A DNA stretch of 64,000 nt from Symbiodinium sp. CCMP2592 (GCA_905221615.1 CAJNDT010005779.1:775752-839751), one strand, 5' to 3'; counted from the first letter of the stretch, positions 34,411 through 44,225 are shown. Notes: a model not told the origin generated them from the sequence alone. Program-made: numbers and translations.

Positions 34411-35562
34411 GCCTGCATTTGGTCGAGTTGGCAGCTGATCGTCCTACCTAAACCCTAAACCTTATCTAGACCCCCAAGAGTAGGTAAAACAATGGCCCCA
34501 GCGTGCTTGTGGGGTCCCTATAAATCCCAAACCTATCGAGCTTTCCTCTGCAGAGTTTTTGTTTGCTCGGCTTCATCGCTGCCGGGACTCTGCTGCTGTT
34601 TTGGTCGTGATGATGCAGGAGTCTTGCCAGATTGAGGCTTCGACTTGGGTTTCCTTGTTGGGTAACTATTCGGGCTCTAAGGGGTTCAGGGTTTGGACTC
34701 AGTTTAGAGTTTTTGTTTCAGGGTTTTAGGCTTAGGGGTGCCGCGTCAGGCGAGACAAGTTCGGTCTTGATTTCGGTCACTCGGCTGCAAGAGAGGGTGC
34801 TGAACCAGCCTCCTTGATTGCGCGACAGTGCCATAGCTTTCCCAAGCAGCCGAAGCACTACAGTTGACATGAAGGAGCTGGGTCTGTGCAGCTGGCGCAG
34901 AAGAACGCCCGCTGTAGTCATATTACCATCTCCTGCTTAGCAGTTTGCAAGGTTTCCCCGTCGCAGAGGTAGCCCCCCCACTTGCCGCAGTTTTTTTGGA
35001 ACATAAGTTTGCAATCTTTGGCCTTGCAATGCTTTGCTGCGAGCAGTACAGTTCTCTTGAACGGTGCAGGTCGTCAGTTTCTACAATACATCGTAGACAT
35101 GGCCGTCGTCTTCTTATAACGTGCAGAGCCGCCTGGTGTTTGGGGAAGGTAAATACACATGTTGTCACAAAAAATCCTGTATAGTTTTGTCGTTCCAGAG
35201 CTCCTACATGGACATACCCTGTAAAACTATGCTAACTAAAGCCTGTTCCGTGATGGGCAACTGCACAGTCATCTTCCTGATGACGTTGCTGCTGATGCAA
35301 ACGATATGTTTGTTAAGACTGTTTGAGTTTGTAGAGCTCTTGGGTGCCAACCTACGGTACCAGCACCTTAAGCAGTTTCCAGGCCAGGGACGCAATGCAA
35401 CACACCTGTGCGGCTCAACTCTCCTATACAAATCCTGACCCCCAACCTTCAACCCAACATCAGTCTAGTGTGTTCTCTGCAGTGCGACTCAGGCGCCTAT
35501 GCGGGTGGTGCACGAATACGCACCTAAGCCCTAAATCCTGAACCCTAAACCCCTACCCTGCA

Positions 35563-35612
35563 GACGCGAGCCCATATGCCTCGCCTGGATTGTCCGAGTG
35601 TGAGCGCCGAAA
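35563..35612. repeat. Dispersed GCGCCGAAA repeat, copy
   Basis: GACGCGAGCCCATATGCCTC then GCCTGGATTGTCCGAGTGT then GAGCGCCGAAA, differing from the 14672 copy at few positions. Confidence 0.85.
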
Positions 35613-35653
35613 CCCCTATACTCGTACACCGTACCTCGGCACTACCCAGCGAG

Positions 35654-35733
35654 GTGCTTCTCGGAGGCCGCTTGCTGGAAATCTTGGCCAAGACTCGGAC
35701 AACTTCGGCAGTCAAGCAGATTTCGGCCAAGAG
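35654..35733 (+). CDS. P1B ATPase: A-domain entry exon (LLGxxLE...TS)
   Basis: After CCCAGCGAG|GTG the frame reads VLLGGRLLEILAKTRTTSAV then KQISAK. This matches the conserved P1B stretch LLGRxLExxAKxxTSxAIxxL at the cytoplasmic end of the membrane helix preceding the actuator domain. A GC donor (AAGAG|GCGAGT) ends it in phase 2; if ignored, the frame stops at 35738. About 20 linker residues before the next recognised exon (37849) are missing. Confidence 0.65.
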
Positions 35734-36539
35734 GCGAGTTTAGGGCTCTTGGTTCAGGGTGAGGGGTTCAGGTTTTAGGTTAAGCCAAGCTTGGGCACAC
35801 GTTCTTAGCAGAGGGAGCCCCCGGGCGACGAAGCAAGCCTGCTGCAAAAGGTTAAGAAAAGCGCGTAGGGTTCAGCTTGAGACTGGCCTTGGGTTGGCAA
35901 CGAGGTGCAGGGCTGTTGGGAATGCCCTCCGGGCAACTCCGATCTGAATAGGCAGCAGATTATGGAAAACAACCAGGAGACATGCCGATGAAACGCCTAA
36001 GTTCTTAGAATTTAGGGTTTAGGGATTCAGGGCTTAGCTCAAAAAAGGGCAGACCCTAAACCCTCCGGCCCGCATCACGTCGTGAGGTTTTCCGGAACTC
36101 GCTTCCGGGACAGATCAACACAGGACTTTTAATCAATACATGCGCAGACCCTGAACCTTAGCAAACTTGTAGAGCAGTTGCCCACAGACCCGCGTCAATC
36201 CTTGAGGGCGTGTGTTGTCTAAAGTCTTGAAACCCTAAACTCTACAACCGTGATATCTCAAGCTGCAGTCAAGCAGGAAGTCTGAGTCGGGTTCAGGGTC
36301 TCTGGAAACCTTACAATGTTCATCCCTGCTCTTTGCTCTCGCAAGCTTTTAGAATCCCTGCCCGACCTGAACTTATTAGGGTTTAGTGTTTAGGGTTTCA
36401 TCATCTAGGGGGTCTGGATAACTTGGTACCAGTAGCCCCCGGCAATGTTAAATGCAATGAAAGAACCCTACACTCCCGTCTACGAAACCCCCAAAACCCG
36501 GGCCTGAATATTCAGGGCGGCCCCAAGCCCGAAATTCTT

Positions 36540-36690
36540 AATCTGAACCCTAAACCTTATAAACTCCTAAACACTAAACCCCTTAACCCTCAACCCCTAA
36601 AACCTAAACCCTAAACACTAAAACACTAAACCCCTATAAACCCTAAACCCTTAAAACCAGAAATAAACCCTAAAACCTAAATTTGAAATC
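36540..36690. repeat. Interstitial telomere-like tract
   Basis: About fifteen degenerate CCCTAAA heptamers. TTTAGGG heptamers on the opposite orientation occur nearby (about 36010 and 36380). Confidence 0.85.
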
Positions 36691-36835
36691 TCAAGCCCAT
36701 GACGGCGCCAGGCCGGAATACGCTCGCCTCTTAGAAGAGCCCGGGGATACGGAGACGAACGTCAGAAGTTTGGCGGAAGTTTTATGTACTAGAATACAAC
36801 ATGATACGTAATGACACAACATAATTTCACAGAAC

Positions 36836-36900
36836 ATATATATATATATATATATAGATATGTTTTAAATATACATATATATATATATATGTATAGAGAG
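36836..36900. repeat. TA microsatellites
   Basis: Two (TA)n runs separated by GATATGTTTTAAATA. Confidence 0.9.
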
Positions 36901-37848
36901 GGTCGGTTTTAGACTTCGGAGTCCTTCGGAGTTGGATGCAGGCGTTCAGGGGCTGGGGAACTGCAGGAACGAGTAGCTGGGGCTCCTTGCTTGCCCGTGG
37001 CTGGATCGTCCTCTGGGATCTTTTTTAATTTCCCCCACTATTTTGTAGAGAACCATATTAGTAAATGATCTTCAATGAGCTTAAAGGACAACTCGGGTGG
37101 CTGCATTTTTGTTGCTCAAATCTTGATGTCACCCACCTTGGGGCGACGATTGTGTTGTGTCGGTGCGTAGTCTCCCGGAATCTTTGGCCATGATCTCTAG
37201 GGCCAGTCTGGGGCACTAGGACGTAGATGAAGTAGGGCTCAGAGGCTTTGGCGAGTGTATGTTTTGTGGGTTTTGATGGGGATGCCAGCAGAACGAACCT
37301 ACTCCACACGGTTTCGATGTGGGATTTGAGAACCTGATGACGGCGAGACTCGCTGAGACGGTGGTTGAATGCAAGATGCTTGTCGCGGATGTCATTACAA
37401 ATGCTCTGCGGCTCCTAAATTAAACGTCCTAAGCACCAGCGACATCAGCGCCAAACAATGTCGTCCAACGAACCAGTTGTAAGCATTCGCTCAGAATTTC
37501 TTGACGTTCAACAGTGAGGAATGCCGTCATTTAGATCAAATCACTATGTTCAGCCACGGTGGCAAGTGTTTTTCTGTTCATCAAAGCTACATGGCATAAA
37601 AAGTGTGGAATGAACTGTTTTGATGAGTGCCACCAGAAAGATGATGCTCTTGCAAAGTTCGAGTGCCCAAACCACCACCAATACGGATGACTGCAAAACT
37701 AGTACCTCCTTCGGGCACCTTATTATTGCCACGGTGATTATTGTTATGCGTCTTATCTTCTGTAGAAGACCACCCACCGAAACCCTGTTGAAGTCGCTTG
37801 GGCCCTTAACCCCTAAACCGTCTACAGAGCCCTTGAGCGAAATGTCAG

Positions 37849-37916
37849 GATACGACCTATTGCAGATTGGCGATCTTCTTCGGGTGCTGCCGGGGGACGT
37901 GGTGCCGGTGGACGGG
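37849..37916 (+). CDS. P1B ATPase: A-domain exon (GDLLRVLPGD...VDG)
   Basis: After AAATGTCAG|GA the frame reads YDLLQIGDLLRVLPGDVVPV then DG. This is the actuator-domain beta strand pair (LLQxGDxLxVxPGxxxPVDG) found in every P1B ATPase. The reading stops at 37934, so a donor is needed near GACGGG|GAG (GA) or at G|GG. About eight residues (VVxxGxSxV) before the next exon are unaccounted for, suggesting a micro-exon. Confidence 0.75.
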
Positions 37917-37919
37917 GAG

Positions 37920-39200
37920 CCTCGTCTAGCTTAGTTAACGAAGCCAATATGCGATGGAAAGCTTGCAGGCAGTGCAAGCATGCGGATAGTCTGGAAGCAT
38001 CCATGTACTAGTTGGCCTGTTTCGGATGATACTGCTGTTGTTGTTGTTGGTTGTTGCTTTCTCTGCTCCCAAGTCACGAAGTGCTTACTGCTGTCGCTGA
38101 AGCTTCTGTTGCCTTTACACTACTTCTTCTGTTGTTGATGGTGGAGGTGATGACGGTTAAGTTAACATTCAGTTCTGCATAAGCATTCCCATGCTCGTGT
38201 AGTCTGCTTTTGGGACGGCATTTTGAAAGAACGAGGCCGGAAATGACGTCGATGAAGTCACTCCTTCATGTTGATCGTGTGACAGGTGTTGGTCATGATA
38301 CATGAGGATGGTAGCCAAGACAGTGTGGATGAGGTTTGGATGGTTGCAGATCCCGGATCCTGCTTCGCAAGATGCAAAGCCGAGCAACAGTGGTAATTGT
38401 TACCCAGAGGCCTCAAAGTAGTTCCTTTTTTGGGGTCCATATATAGAATCCTATATGGTAACCCCCCAAAAGGCACTACTTTGGGGCCTTTGGGTAAGTT
38501 ATTACAACTTAGAGCTGATGGCGCTGCTCGTCGCTGCTGTTGCTGTTGGTTTGCGTGCGGTTGCTTTCCGGTCCAAAGCGCCGCTTTCGCTAACTTTTCA
38601 CTGTGTGGTCATCGACTTGGCGAGAGGGAAGCTGTCAGCCGTCAGTTGGTGTACCTGAACCGTGAGGGAACCTTAAGCCCTCCCTGAAGCCTCAACCTGA
38701 AACCCTAAACCCTAAACCGGTAACCCTTTGTAAAAATTGCAATAGAAAAATAATTAACTCTCAATACTATTCCTTGGGCTTCCTTGCTGCGATTGCTTTA
38801 TTTTATTCTCTAGCCCCGCTTTCTCACTACATGTGGCATTGCCACTGTACAAATCCCTTAGGATGGTAAGCTAAAGAACCCTTTTGGGGGTACCCTTCTC
38901 TTAGTCCCTGTCTTTTGGCTAAGCCAAGCAGGAAGTCCTGACTGACTGCATCGCGTTCTGCATCTGGGCTTGAAATCTCGGGTTCAGGGGCTTAGGGTTT
39001 AAGGGTTTAAGGGTTTAGGGTTAGAGATTATTGGGGTCGTAACTTGGCTTCAAAAATGAGGCTCGGAATAATTCATAGCATTCCTGCGGGTTCCCGCGTA
39101 TAAGGGTAGAATATTGTCCCCAAAAAATCCACGTCTTATCATTAAGGCCCCTATCGTCTCTGAGGGGCCTGCTGTGTTTGAAGCTTTTTGCCATGCTCTA
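37920..39200. other. ATPase intron, 5' part
   Basis: Contains the family-8 copy at 38401, a CCCTAAA tract at 38700 and TTTAGGG heptamers at 38990-39030. ORFs of 60-100 codons lack family features. Confidence 0.5.
38401..38497. mobile_element. Family-8 inverted-repeat element (copy 2)
   Basis: TACCCAGAGGCCTCAAAGTA and complement CTACTTTGGGGCCTTTGGGTA. Confidence 0.85.
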
Positions 39201-39201
39201 T

Positions 39202-39310
39202 GGGAGCTACCGACAATAGGGGACCCCGATATAGTACCCTAAAGAGTAGGATCCTTTCTATAAGGACCCCCCAAATACCGTACCCCCTCATTTTCGGAAC
39301 CCCCCCCCCA
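39202..39310. mobile_element. Family-1 element ending in poly-C
   Basis: GGGAGCTACCGACAATAGGG left; CTCATTTTCGGAA then ten C right. The usual ACTCCC end is replaced by the C run. Its right part is inside the 248-bp duplication. Confidence 0.75.
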
Positions 39311-39487
39311 TATGAAGGTCTTAAGGGTGGATGTTGCAATAAGCGAGATTTATGATCGATGTCATTGTGGGTTTAGGATTTAGGGGTTTAGGGGTTAAGG
39401 GTTAAGGCTAAGGGGTTTAGGGATTTTTAAGGTTTAGGGTTTATCATGCTACTTTGACAACCCCCCACGGTTTTTGGTGGCTATGCT
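39241..39487 (+). repeat. Left copy of ~248-bp direct repeat flanking the ORF cassette
   Basis: From AAAGAGTAGGATCC to GTGGCTATGCT. Identical by eye to 43386-43634 except for two homopolymer lengths (10 versus 13 C; 6 versus 5 C). Contains the right part of a family-1 element, a TTTAGGG-rich stretch and a remnant resembling a family-2 end (TTTGACAACC). No TG...CA ends or flanking target duplication, so not an ordinary LTR. Confidence 0.9.
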
Positions 39488-39791
39488 CGCTAGTGTATGA
39501 TCATCCCTGTTCGGTCCTCTTTATGTGTTGTTCTGTTGTTGTTCTTGCTCCAATAAGTACGCACAGGCCAATGCATGAGAATATGAATTTGTTGCATGAA
39601 GCATGAGGGAGGTCCGTAAGTGATTCCCGTTATTATGCAAGAAATGCATGACATCCTCTGCCTGCACGACAGTCTAGTGACGCGCGAGAAATCCCGCCGG
39701 TGAAATCACCCAGCGTGAGTGAGTTTCTACTTCGCTTTTGTACCGCTCGAGCTAGTGACATTTGCAGCCTTCAGCCTCAAAGTCACTGGTA

Positions 39792-40430
39792 ATGGGATAT
39801 ATACTTGACACTTTGCCTACGGCAATGCCGTTTGACATTGCGAATGGCCTAGATGAGGGTCTGCCTTTTCAGGTAGGTCTTGCTTCGGGGATCCTGATCT
39901 TCTTGCATGGGTGCCTTAGTTTAGGTCTGTGGTTTAGGAGAGTTGTCCAACATTTGTATCATTTCATGGTCACACATTTTGTGGTGTCGAGTGAAGTGGA
40001 TCAGGAGAAACTTGAAGCAGTTGCACGCATAGACCGTAGGGTTGCCAAACTGGAATACCAGCTTTACGATCTTAAAGAATTCCTACTAAAGCTTGAAATT
40101 GAAATGAGGGACCTTAAGGCCACTGCAACGGAAGCCATTGAGCTACCCAATAATGTATGTGAGGTCTTGGTTGATATTGAGGACTCGATGAAAACCCTTG
40201 CTCCAAAACTCGATAGACTAGTGAGCTCTGTTAAACATCGTGTTGACAATCAGAACTCGGTACTGCAGTGCATGTACTATTCACTTGACGAGCACTTCAT
40301 GCTGCTATGCGATGTCGCCAACATCCTAGAAGAGGCTATTGACCCCACCTGTCCCTATCCTTTTACCCTCAGACTCGCCAATCGCCCCAGAGGACAGGGA
40401 CCACGACCTAGGAACAGACAATATTACTAA
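39792..40430 (+). CDS. Cassette ORF1: membrane-anchored coiled-coil protein
   Basis: First of four closely packed + strand ORFs. Starting at the ATG at 39792 the product is 212 residues. A hydrophobic segment (about 27-50, VGLASGILIFLHG onward) could span a membrane. It is followed by a charged heptad-like region (about 70-115, KLEAVARIDRRVAKLEYQLY then KEFLLKLEIEMRDL) that should form a coiled coil, and the end is basic (RPRGQGPRPRNRQYY). No intron is needed, unlike every other gene here. Position and features suggest a structural or particle/membrane-associated protein of a mobile element, but no family is recognised. The open frame begins upstream at 39762, without an ATG. Confidence 0.7.
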   Translation: MGYILDTLPTAMPFDIANGLDEGLPFQVGLASGILIFLHGCLSLGLWFRRVVQHLYHFMVTHFVVSSEVDQEKLEAVARIDRRVAKLEYQLYDLKEFLLKLEIEMRDLKATATEAIELPNNVCEVLVDIEDSMKTLAPKLDRLVSSVKHRVDNQNSVLQCMYYSLDEHFMLLCDVANILEEAIDPTCPYPFTLRLANRPRGQGPRPRNRQYY

Positions 40431-40491
40431 GATGCATTAGCGCCCACAGGCAGCTCTGCTCGAAGTATACTTGCTGTTCCTGGTCCTAGGT

Positions 40492-41013
40492 ATGAATGTG
40501 CACATGGCCACGTCTTGTCAGGAGGTGAGACGAGGGGTCATATGGGCACGGGAACTACATGATGCATTAATTGCCTTCCCGCCCGAACTCACATATGTAG
40601 CAGCTTCCCGATTGCTCACTCGACTACGACGTATGCGAGCGATCCTTCCCATTTTGAACTCCACTAGCATCCTCTGGCCATTTTGGTGTGCTATTTGGGA
40701 TGTTTGTATTGCTATTCTGGTGGCACATGAGGAAGATCGCCCGGATACGGTGTCTATCAACGACAATAACATGTTATACCGGTGGGCTGAGAACACTGCA
40801 AGACGGATTTACATGAGTCTTGATGATTACAGTGGTATCTATTCGGGATGGAATTTACCCCTATCTTGGCCTAGTGGTGAAACCCGTCCACTCTGCGAAC
40901 GCATTTCTTTTGTCCCCAAACCTCTCCCTTCCCTTGAAGAGCACTATAGGCTCCTACACGCAGTACCACCAAGGCTCATGACAAGACAAGCAAGCTTCAG
41001 CACTACACTTTAG
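40492..41013 (+). CDS. Cassette ORF2: unrecognised protein, related to ORF3
   Basis: Starts at the ATG at 40492, 61 bp after the ORF1 stop, in a different frame; 173 residues. It contains a helix ELHDALIAFPPELTYVAASR, a hydrophobic stretch around ILWPFWCAIWDVCIAILVAH and later RWAENTARRIYMSLDD. By eye it aligns with ORF3: PP-x3-(V/I)AxxxL near the start, VS...W...R-x-(I/L)-Y-x-S later. The two may be ancient tandem duplicates. No enzyme motif seen. Confidence 0.65.
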   Translation: MNVHMATSCQEVRRGVIWARELHDALIAFPPELTYVAASRLLTRLRRMRAILPILNSTSILWPFWCAIWDVCIAILVAHEEDRPDTVSINDNNMLYRWAENTARRIYMSLDDYSGIYSGWNLPLSWPSGETRPLCERISFVPKPLPSLEEHYRLLHAVPPRLMTRQASFSTTL

Positions 41014-41017
41014 TGTC

Positions 41018-41482
41018 ATGGCATTATCGCCCTCTGTGTTCCGAGAACGCTTGCTGTCGGAGCTGCGGTCGATGCCACCGGGAGTGTCACGGATAGCTGT
41101 GGATTCATTGTTTAGTCTTATTGCCCGTAATCGTCACACTTATCCTTTAGGAGGCTATTCTTTGTTGCATGATGTTATGATGGATGCTTCACCTTTCTGG
41201 CTGAATCCACAGAACGATCCCGTGTCTCCCCGAATCAGAGAAAATACCGCTAGAGAAGTCAATGATTGGGTATTGTGGGTTGAGCGTAAGCTGTACTCTA
41301 GTGTGGTTGAGCTCTCGCGATCAGAAGCTCCCGAAGTGAACACAAGCTCTGAGGATGAAGATCGTATTTCCTGCACTGTCTATCACTCCAACTCTAGATC
41401 GGTTGCTTCCCAAACCTCGTCATCTTTTGAGCTTGGCTCCAGGGAGCGAGAGCTCTCACGCCACCATGGAAGCCCCAACTGA
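41018..41482 (+). CDS. Cassette ORF3: unrecognised protein, related to ORF2
   Basis: ATG at 41018, four bases after the ORF2 stop, in the third frame; 154 residues. The N-terminal part has ERLLSELRSMPPGVSRIAVD and NTAREVNDWVLWVERKLYSS, similar in layout to ORF2. The C-terminal third is Ser/Glu-rich and probably disordered (SSEDEDRISC; SRSVASQTSSSF). It overlaps the ORF4 start by 17 bp. Function unknown. Confidence 0.65.
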   Translation: MALSPSVFRERLLSELRSMPPGVSRIAVDSLFSLIARNRHTYPLGGYSLLHDVMMDASPFWLNPQNDPVSPRIRENTAREVNDWVLWVERKLYSSVVELSRSEAPEVNTSSEDEDRISCTVYHSNSRSVASQTSSSFELGSRERELSRHHGSPN

Positions 41483-42338
41483 TTCGGGGACTAGCTCGGT
41501 AGAACAGATGAGGCGCTCTATCTTAGAAAGCTTTGACCGAGTTAGTGTAAAACACAAGGCTTCAGAAGACGGTGGTCAGGTCCTTCACCTAGGTTTGAAT
41601 CCTAGGGACTTATCTAGGCTTACCTCGGCGACGGCCCCGTGCATGCACCTTCTTAGCCTGATCACCGCCTTCCTTCACAACATAGCCCCAAATCATAAGT
41701 ATAGCTCAGTGATAATTCGTGACAGTGCCGGCAAGGACATTCATAAGGACCTTAGGAACTCTCATTATCCTCAGGGGATTGTCCGACTTTCTCCTTTTGA
41801 AAACGGTGGTCTCTGGGTTGAATCCCCCACTGGCTTTAGTATTAGGTCGTATATGGGGGTCAACATTGCTGGCACAGTCTGCGATATCCCTGGGGACCGA
41901 CTCCTTATGTTTAGCGGTAAACGTCTCCTCCACTGCACTGAGCCCTGGCTGGGGCGCCGGGTAGTCCTTGTTGCTTATACCCTCATGGGCACCATGTCGA
42001 TCCCCAGGGAAATAGAAGAGAGATTGCAAGCCATAGGAATTCAGACACCAACCAGCAGCGAAATTGAATATTTCTTTCAGCACCCCGTTGGGCCTGGTCA
42101 ACCCACTCAGCGTAAACTCTCTTTTCGCAAACGGACCGGTGTCTGGCAAGCTGGACGTCTCAACCTGTTGCCTCATGAACCGTCAATAGAGGTAGATAGC
42201 CAAGAGAATGGTGATGTTGTTCAGCTACCTTCTCAACTTGATGATTGTGTCTCTTCGGTTCCTCCCCATGAGACGGTTCATGACAGCGACTCGGCAGAGA
42301 CCCTCATGCTTCCTAGGCTAGCGGGAGATGGTGTGTAA
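41466..42338 (+). CDS. Cassette ORF4: 2OG-Fe(II) dioxygenase-like protein
   Basis: 290 residues from the ATG at 41466, in the context GCCACCATGG, overlapping ORF3. The centre carries the double-stranded beta-helix dioxygenase signature: H93-x-D95 in IHKDLRNS, a GGLWVE strand at 114-119, a distal H156 in LLHCTEPW and basic residues R164/R165 in LGRRVVLVAYT. HxD...H binds Fe(II) and the Arg about eight residues later binds 2-oxoglutarate. The HxD-x-x-N...F-x-x-GG-x-LW...H-x-x-x-PW-x-G-x-R layout resembles the TET/JBP-like and dinoflagellate mobile-element oxygenases I know, some of which act on nucleic-acid bases. The C-terminal 110 residues are unassigned. The substrate is not deducible. The frame is open from 41355, but the ATG fits better. 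Confidence 0.72.
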   Translation: MEAPTDSGTSSVEQMRRSILESFDRVSVKHKASEDGGQVLHLGLNPRDLSRLTSATAPCMHLLSLITAFLHNIAPNHKYSSVIIRDSAGKDIHKDLRNSHYPQGIVRLSPFENGGLWVESPTGFSIRSYMGVNIAGTVCDIPGDRLLMFSGKRLLHCTEPWLGRRVVLVAYTLMGTMSIPREIEERLQAIGIQTPTSSEIEYFFQHPVGPGQPTQRKLSFRKRTGVWQAGRLNLLPHEPSIEVDSQENGDVVQLPSQLDDCVSSVPPHETVHDSDSAETLMLPRLAGDGV

Positions 42339-42349
42339 CGCACCCGTAC

Positions 42350-43345
42350 ATAGACTAAACCAAAGCATAGATGTTCCCGAACAGACTCATTATTGTGTAG
42401 ACTCATGGTAGCTCCATGCCTTTTAGTCCAAACCACTAACCCACGCCCGCGCGCCATGGCTTGCGAGTGTCCACTGCGCTTTATGCCTACGTCTGCATGC
42501 TGCATGGAGGAGTATGCCTGCAACGATGGCAGAAACATGTTGCGTTCAGCGGTTGGCCATGGTGATGGCATGCTCTAGAACTCACCCTGATTGCACCAGT
42601 GGAAAGCATTGCTTTGATGCGGGCAGTATGCTGTGCATGGATCGTGGCATACTGTTACAGGGAGAAACACTGTCGGACGATGACTGGAATGAGCTGCCTG
42701 ATGCTGGGTATGTGGTCGAGTGCCTGCAATTCCGACAGACAAGAAAATGGCAACACTGAATACAGGTTGGGGCACCTGCATGTGCATGATTTGCTGCATG
42801 AGTTGTTGAGTGTGGAGAATTCAGCCGAGCCAGCCTGGGCAGTTTGCCTTGCGAGAGTCTGCTACGCGCAGCACATCCGAACACAGAATGGTGTTGGGCA
42901 ATGGAGCACCTGATTGAGAATACATACTTTGCACGTCGCCCGCCGCCTGAAATTTTGCTGCAACTGGTCCCTGTGGGGTATACTATGGCTGCATGAATTC
43001 GTAATTCGTTTGCATGCTCTGCAAGTGCATGGTGCATGCATAGTCCACGCAAATCCATGCCTCTCAATCGCCGTGTCACCACGTTGTTTCACCCCGCCAG
43101 TAACGTGTTGTTTGGGAATGCTAACTAGTGTATTCCGCTGTGATTGGTAAATGCCGATCCCCGGGACTCTTCATTCAGGATGAGTCTCTCTAGTGCAGAT
43201 GTCTAGGCCCTTGCAGTTATAGTGTCTTGGGCGTGTAAGGGCCTAGGCTGAGGAAGGGTCACTTAGCACAGTTACTTCATCTGTTCCCAAGTTGTGATAG
43301 TTTCTGATGCTCCCTCTTAGAGATGTCTCACTTTGTACGACTCCG
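42350..43345. other. 3' part of the cassette insert
   Basis: About 1 kb rich in GCATG and TGCATGC words, without CCCTAAA tracts, so it appears to belong to the insert. Both strands have ORFs up to 166 codons, none recognisable. The + reading CMDRGILLQGETLSDDDWNE (to a stop at 42759) is the most protein-like. Confidence 0.5.
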
Positions 43346-43388
43346 AACCACATGCCTCGCCTGGATTGTCCGAGTGTGAGCGCCGAAA
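43340..43388. repeat. Dispersed GCGCCGAAA repeat, copy at the insert's right junction
   Basis: CACATGCCTCGCCTGGATTG then TCCGAGTGTGAGCGCCGAAA; runs directly into the right direct repeat at AAAGAGTAGG. Confidence 0.85.
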
Positions 43389-43634
43389 GAGTAGGATCCT
43401 TTCTATAAGGACCCCCCAAATACCGTACCCCCTCATTTTCGGAACCCCCCCCCCCCCATATGAAGGTCTTAAGGGTGGATGTTGCAATAAGCGAGATTTA
43501 TGATCGATGTCATTGTGGGTTTAGGATTTAGGGGTTTAGGGGTTAAGGGTTAAGGCTAAGGGGTTTAGGGATTTTTAAGGTTTAGGGTTTATCATGCTAC
43601 TTTGACAACCCCCACGGTTTTTGGTGGCTATGCT
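43386..43634 (+). repeat. Right copy of ~248-bp direct repeat
   Basis: Same extent as 39241-39487. The left portion of the family-1 element present before the left copy is absent here, so the duplication starts inside that element. Confidence 0.9.
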
Positions 43635-43792
43635 ACCGGTGTCAGCCTGACTGCAGGGGTCGGGATGACGACTACTGATATTATGTGCCCATAGACTCCC
43701 CATAGAGGTGTGCGGCAATACACCCCAAGGCTTCAGGTTTAAGGCCCCTATAGTACCCTAACCCCACCATTTTTGAGGCTCCAGTAGTACCC

Positions 43793-43915
43793 TACTTGGA
43801 AGGGCAGGGGACTTAGTAAGTAGGTTGTAAGTAGAGTTATAAGTACCCTAAATGGAGATACCCCAATTATAACCCTACTTATAAGCTACTTACTAAGTCC
43901 CCTGCCCTTCCAAGT
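43793..43915. mobile_element. Family-6-like element with long perfect arms
   Basis: TACTTGGAAGGGCAGGGGAC continuing TTAGTAAGTAG, and its exact complement at the right; core rich in TTATAAGT. The best-preserved arms in the window (~31 bp). Confidence 0.88.
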
Positions 43916-44158
43916 AAACCCCATACCCGATAGCCCCATTCAGGTCCTGCAGCACCAGAAAGGCTACGCATCCCAAAACTCGTTTAACAAGGCCTCCATC
44001 ATGAGGCCCCTACTCCAAGCCCCCAAAAATAGGGAGACCCCCATGCCCCCCAATTCTATTCCTAAGGCCCTTAGCCCAACACACTTTGATCAGGCCCTTG
44101 GGGTTATGTAGTTTAACCTTAAACCCGAAACCCCTAAACCCTAAACCCCCGAAAGCAG

Positions 44159-44225
44159 GCGATGAGTCTCTGCTCACCGGCGAGTCCGTGCCAGTGAAGA
44201 AGGTGAAGGGTAGCCAGGTCGTAGG
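44159..44225 (+). CDS. P1B ATPase: A-domain exon with TGES
   Basis: After CGAAAGCAG|GC the frame reads DESLLTGESVPVKKVKGSQV then VG. TGES is the actuator-domain loop whose Glu drives dephosphorylation. DES(L/M)LTGES(V/L)PVxK is the hallmark of P1B pumps. The likely end is GTCGTA|GGC or G|GC; a GC donor again seems required, as the reading leaves homology after VVG. Confidence 0.8.

Noticed and set aside
42582..43082. 166-codon minus ORF downstream of the cassette
   Set aside because: Cys/His-rich but with no motif spacing of a zinc finger, and opposite to all cassette ORFs.
39241..43634. LTR retrotransposon with 248-bp LTRs
   Set aside because: No TG...CA termini, primer-binding site, polypurine tract, flanking target duplication or reverse transcriptase/integrase seen.
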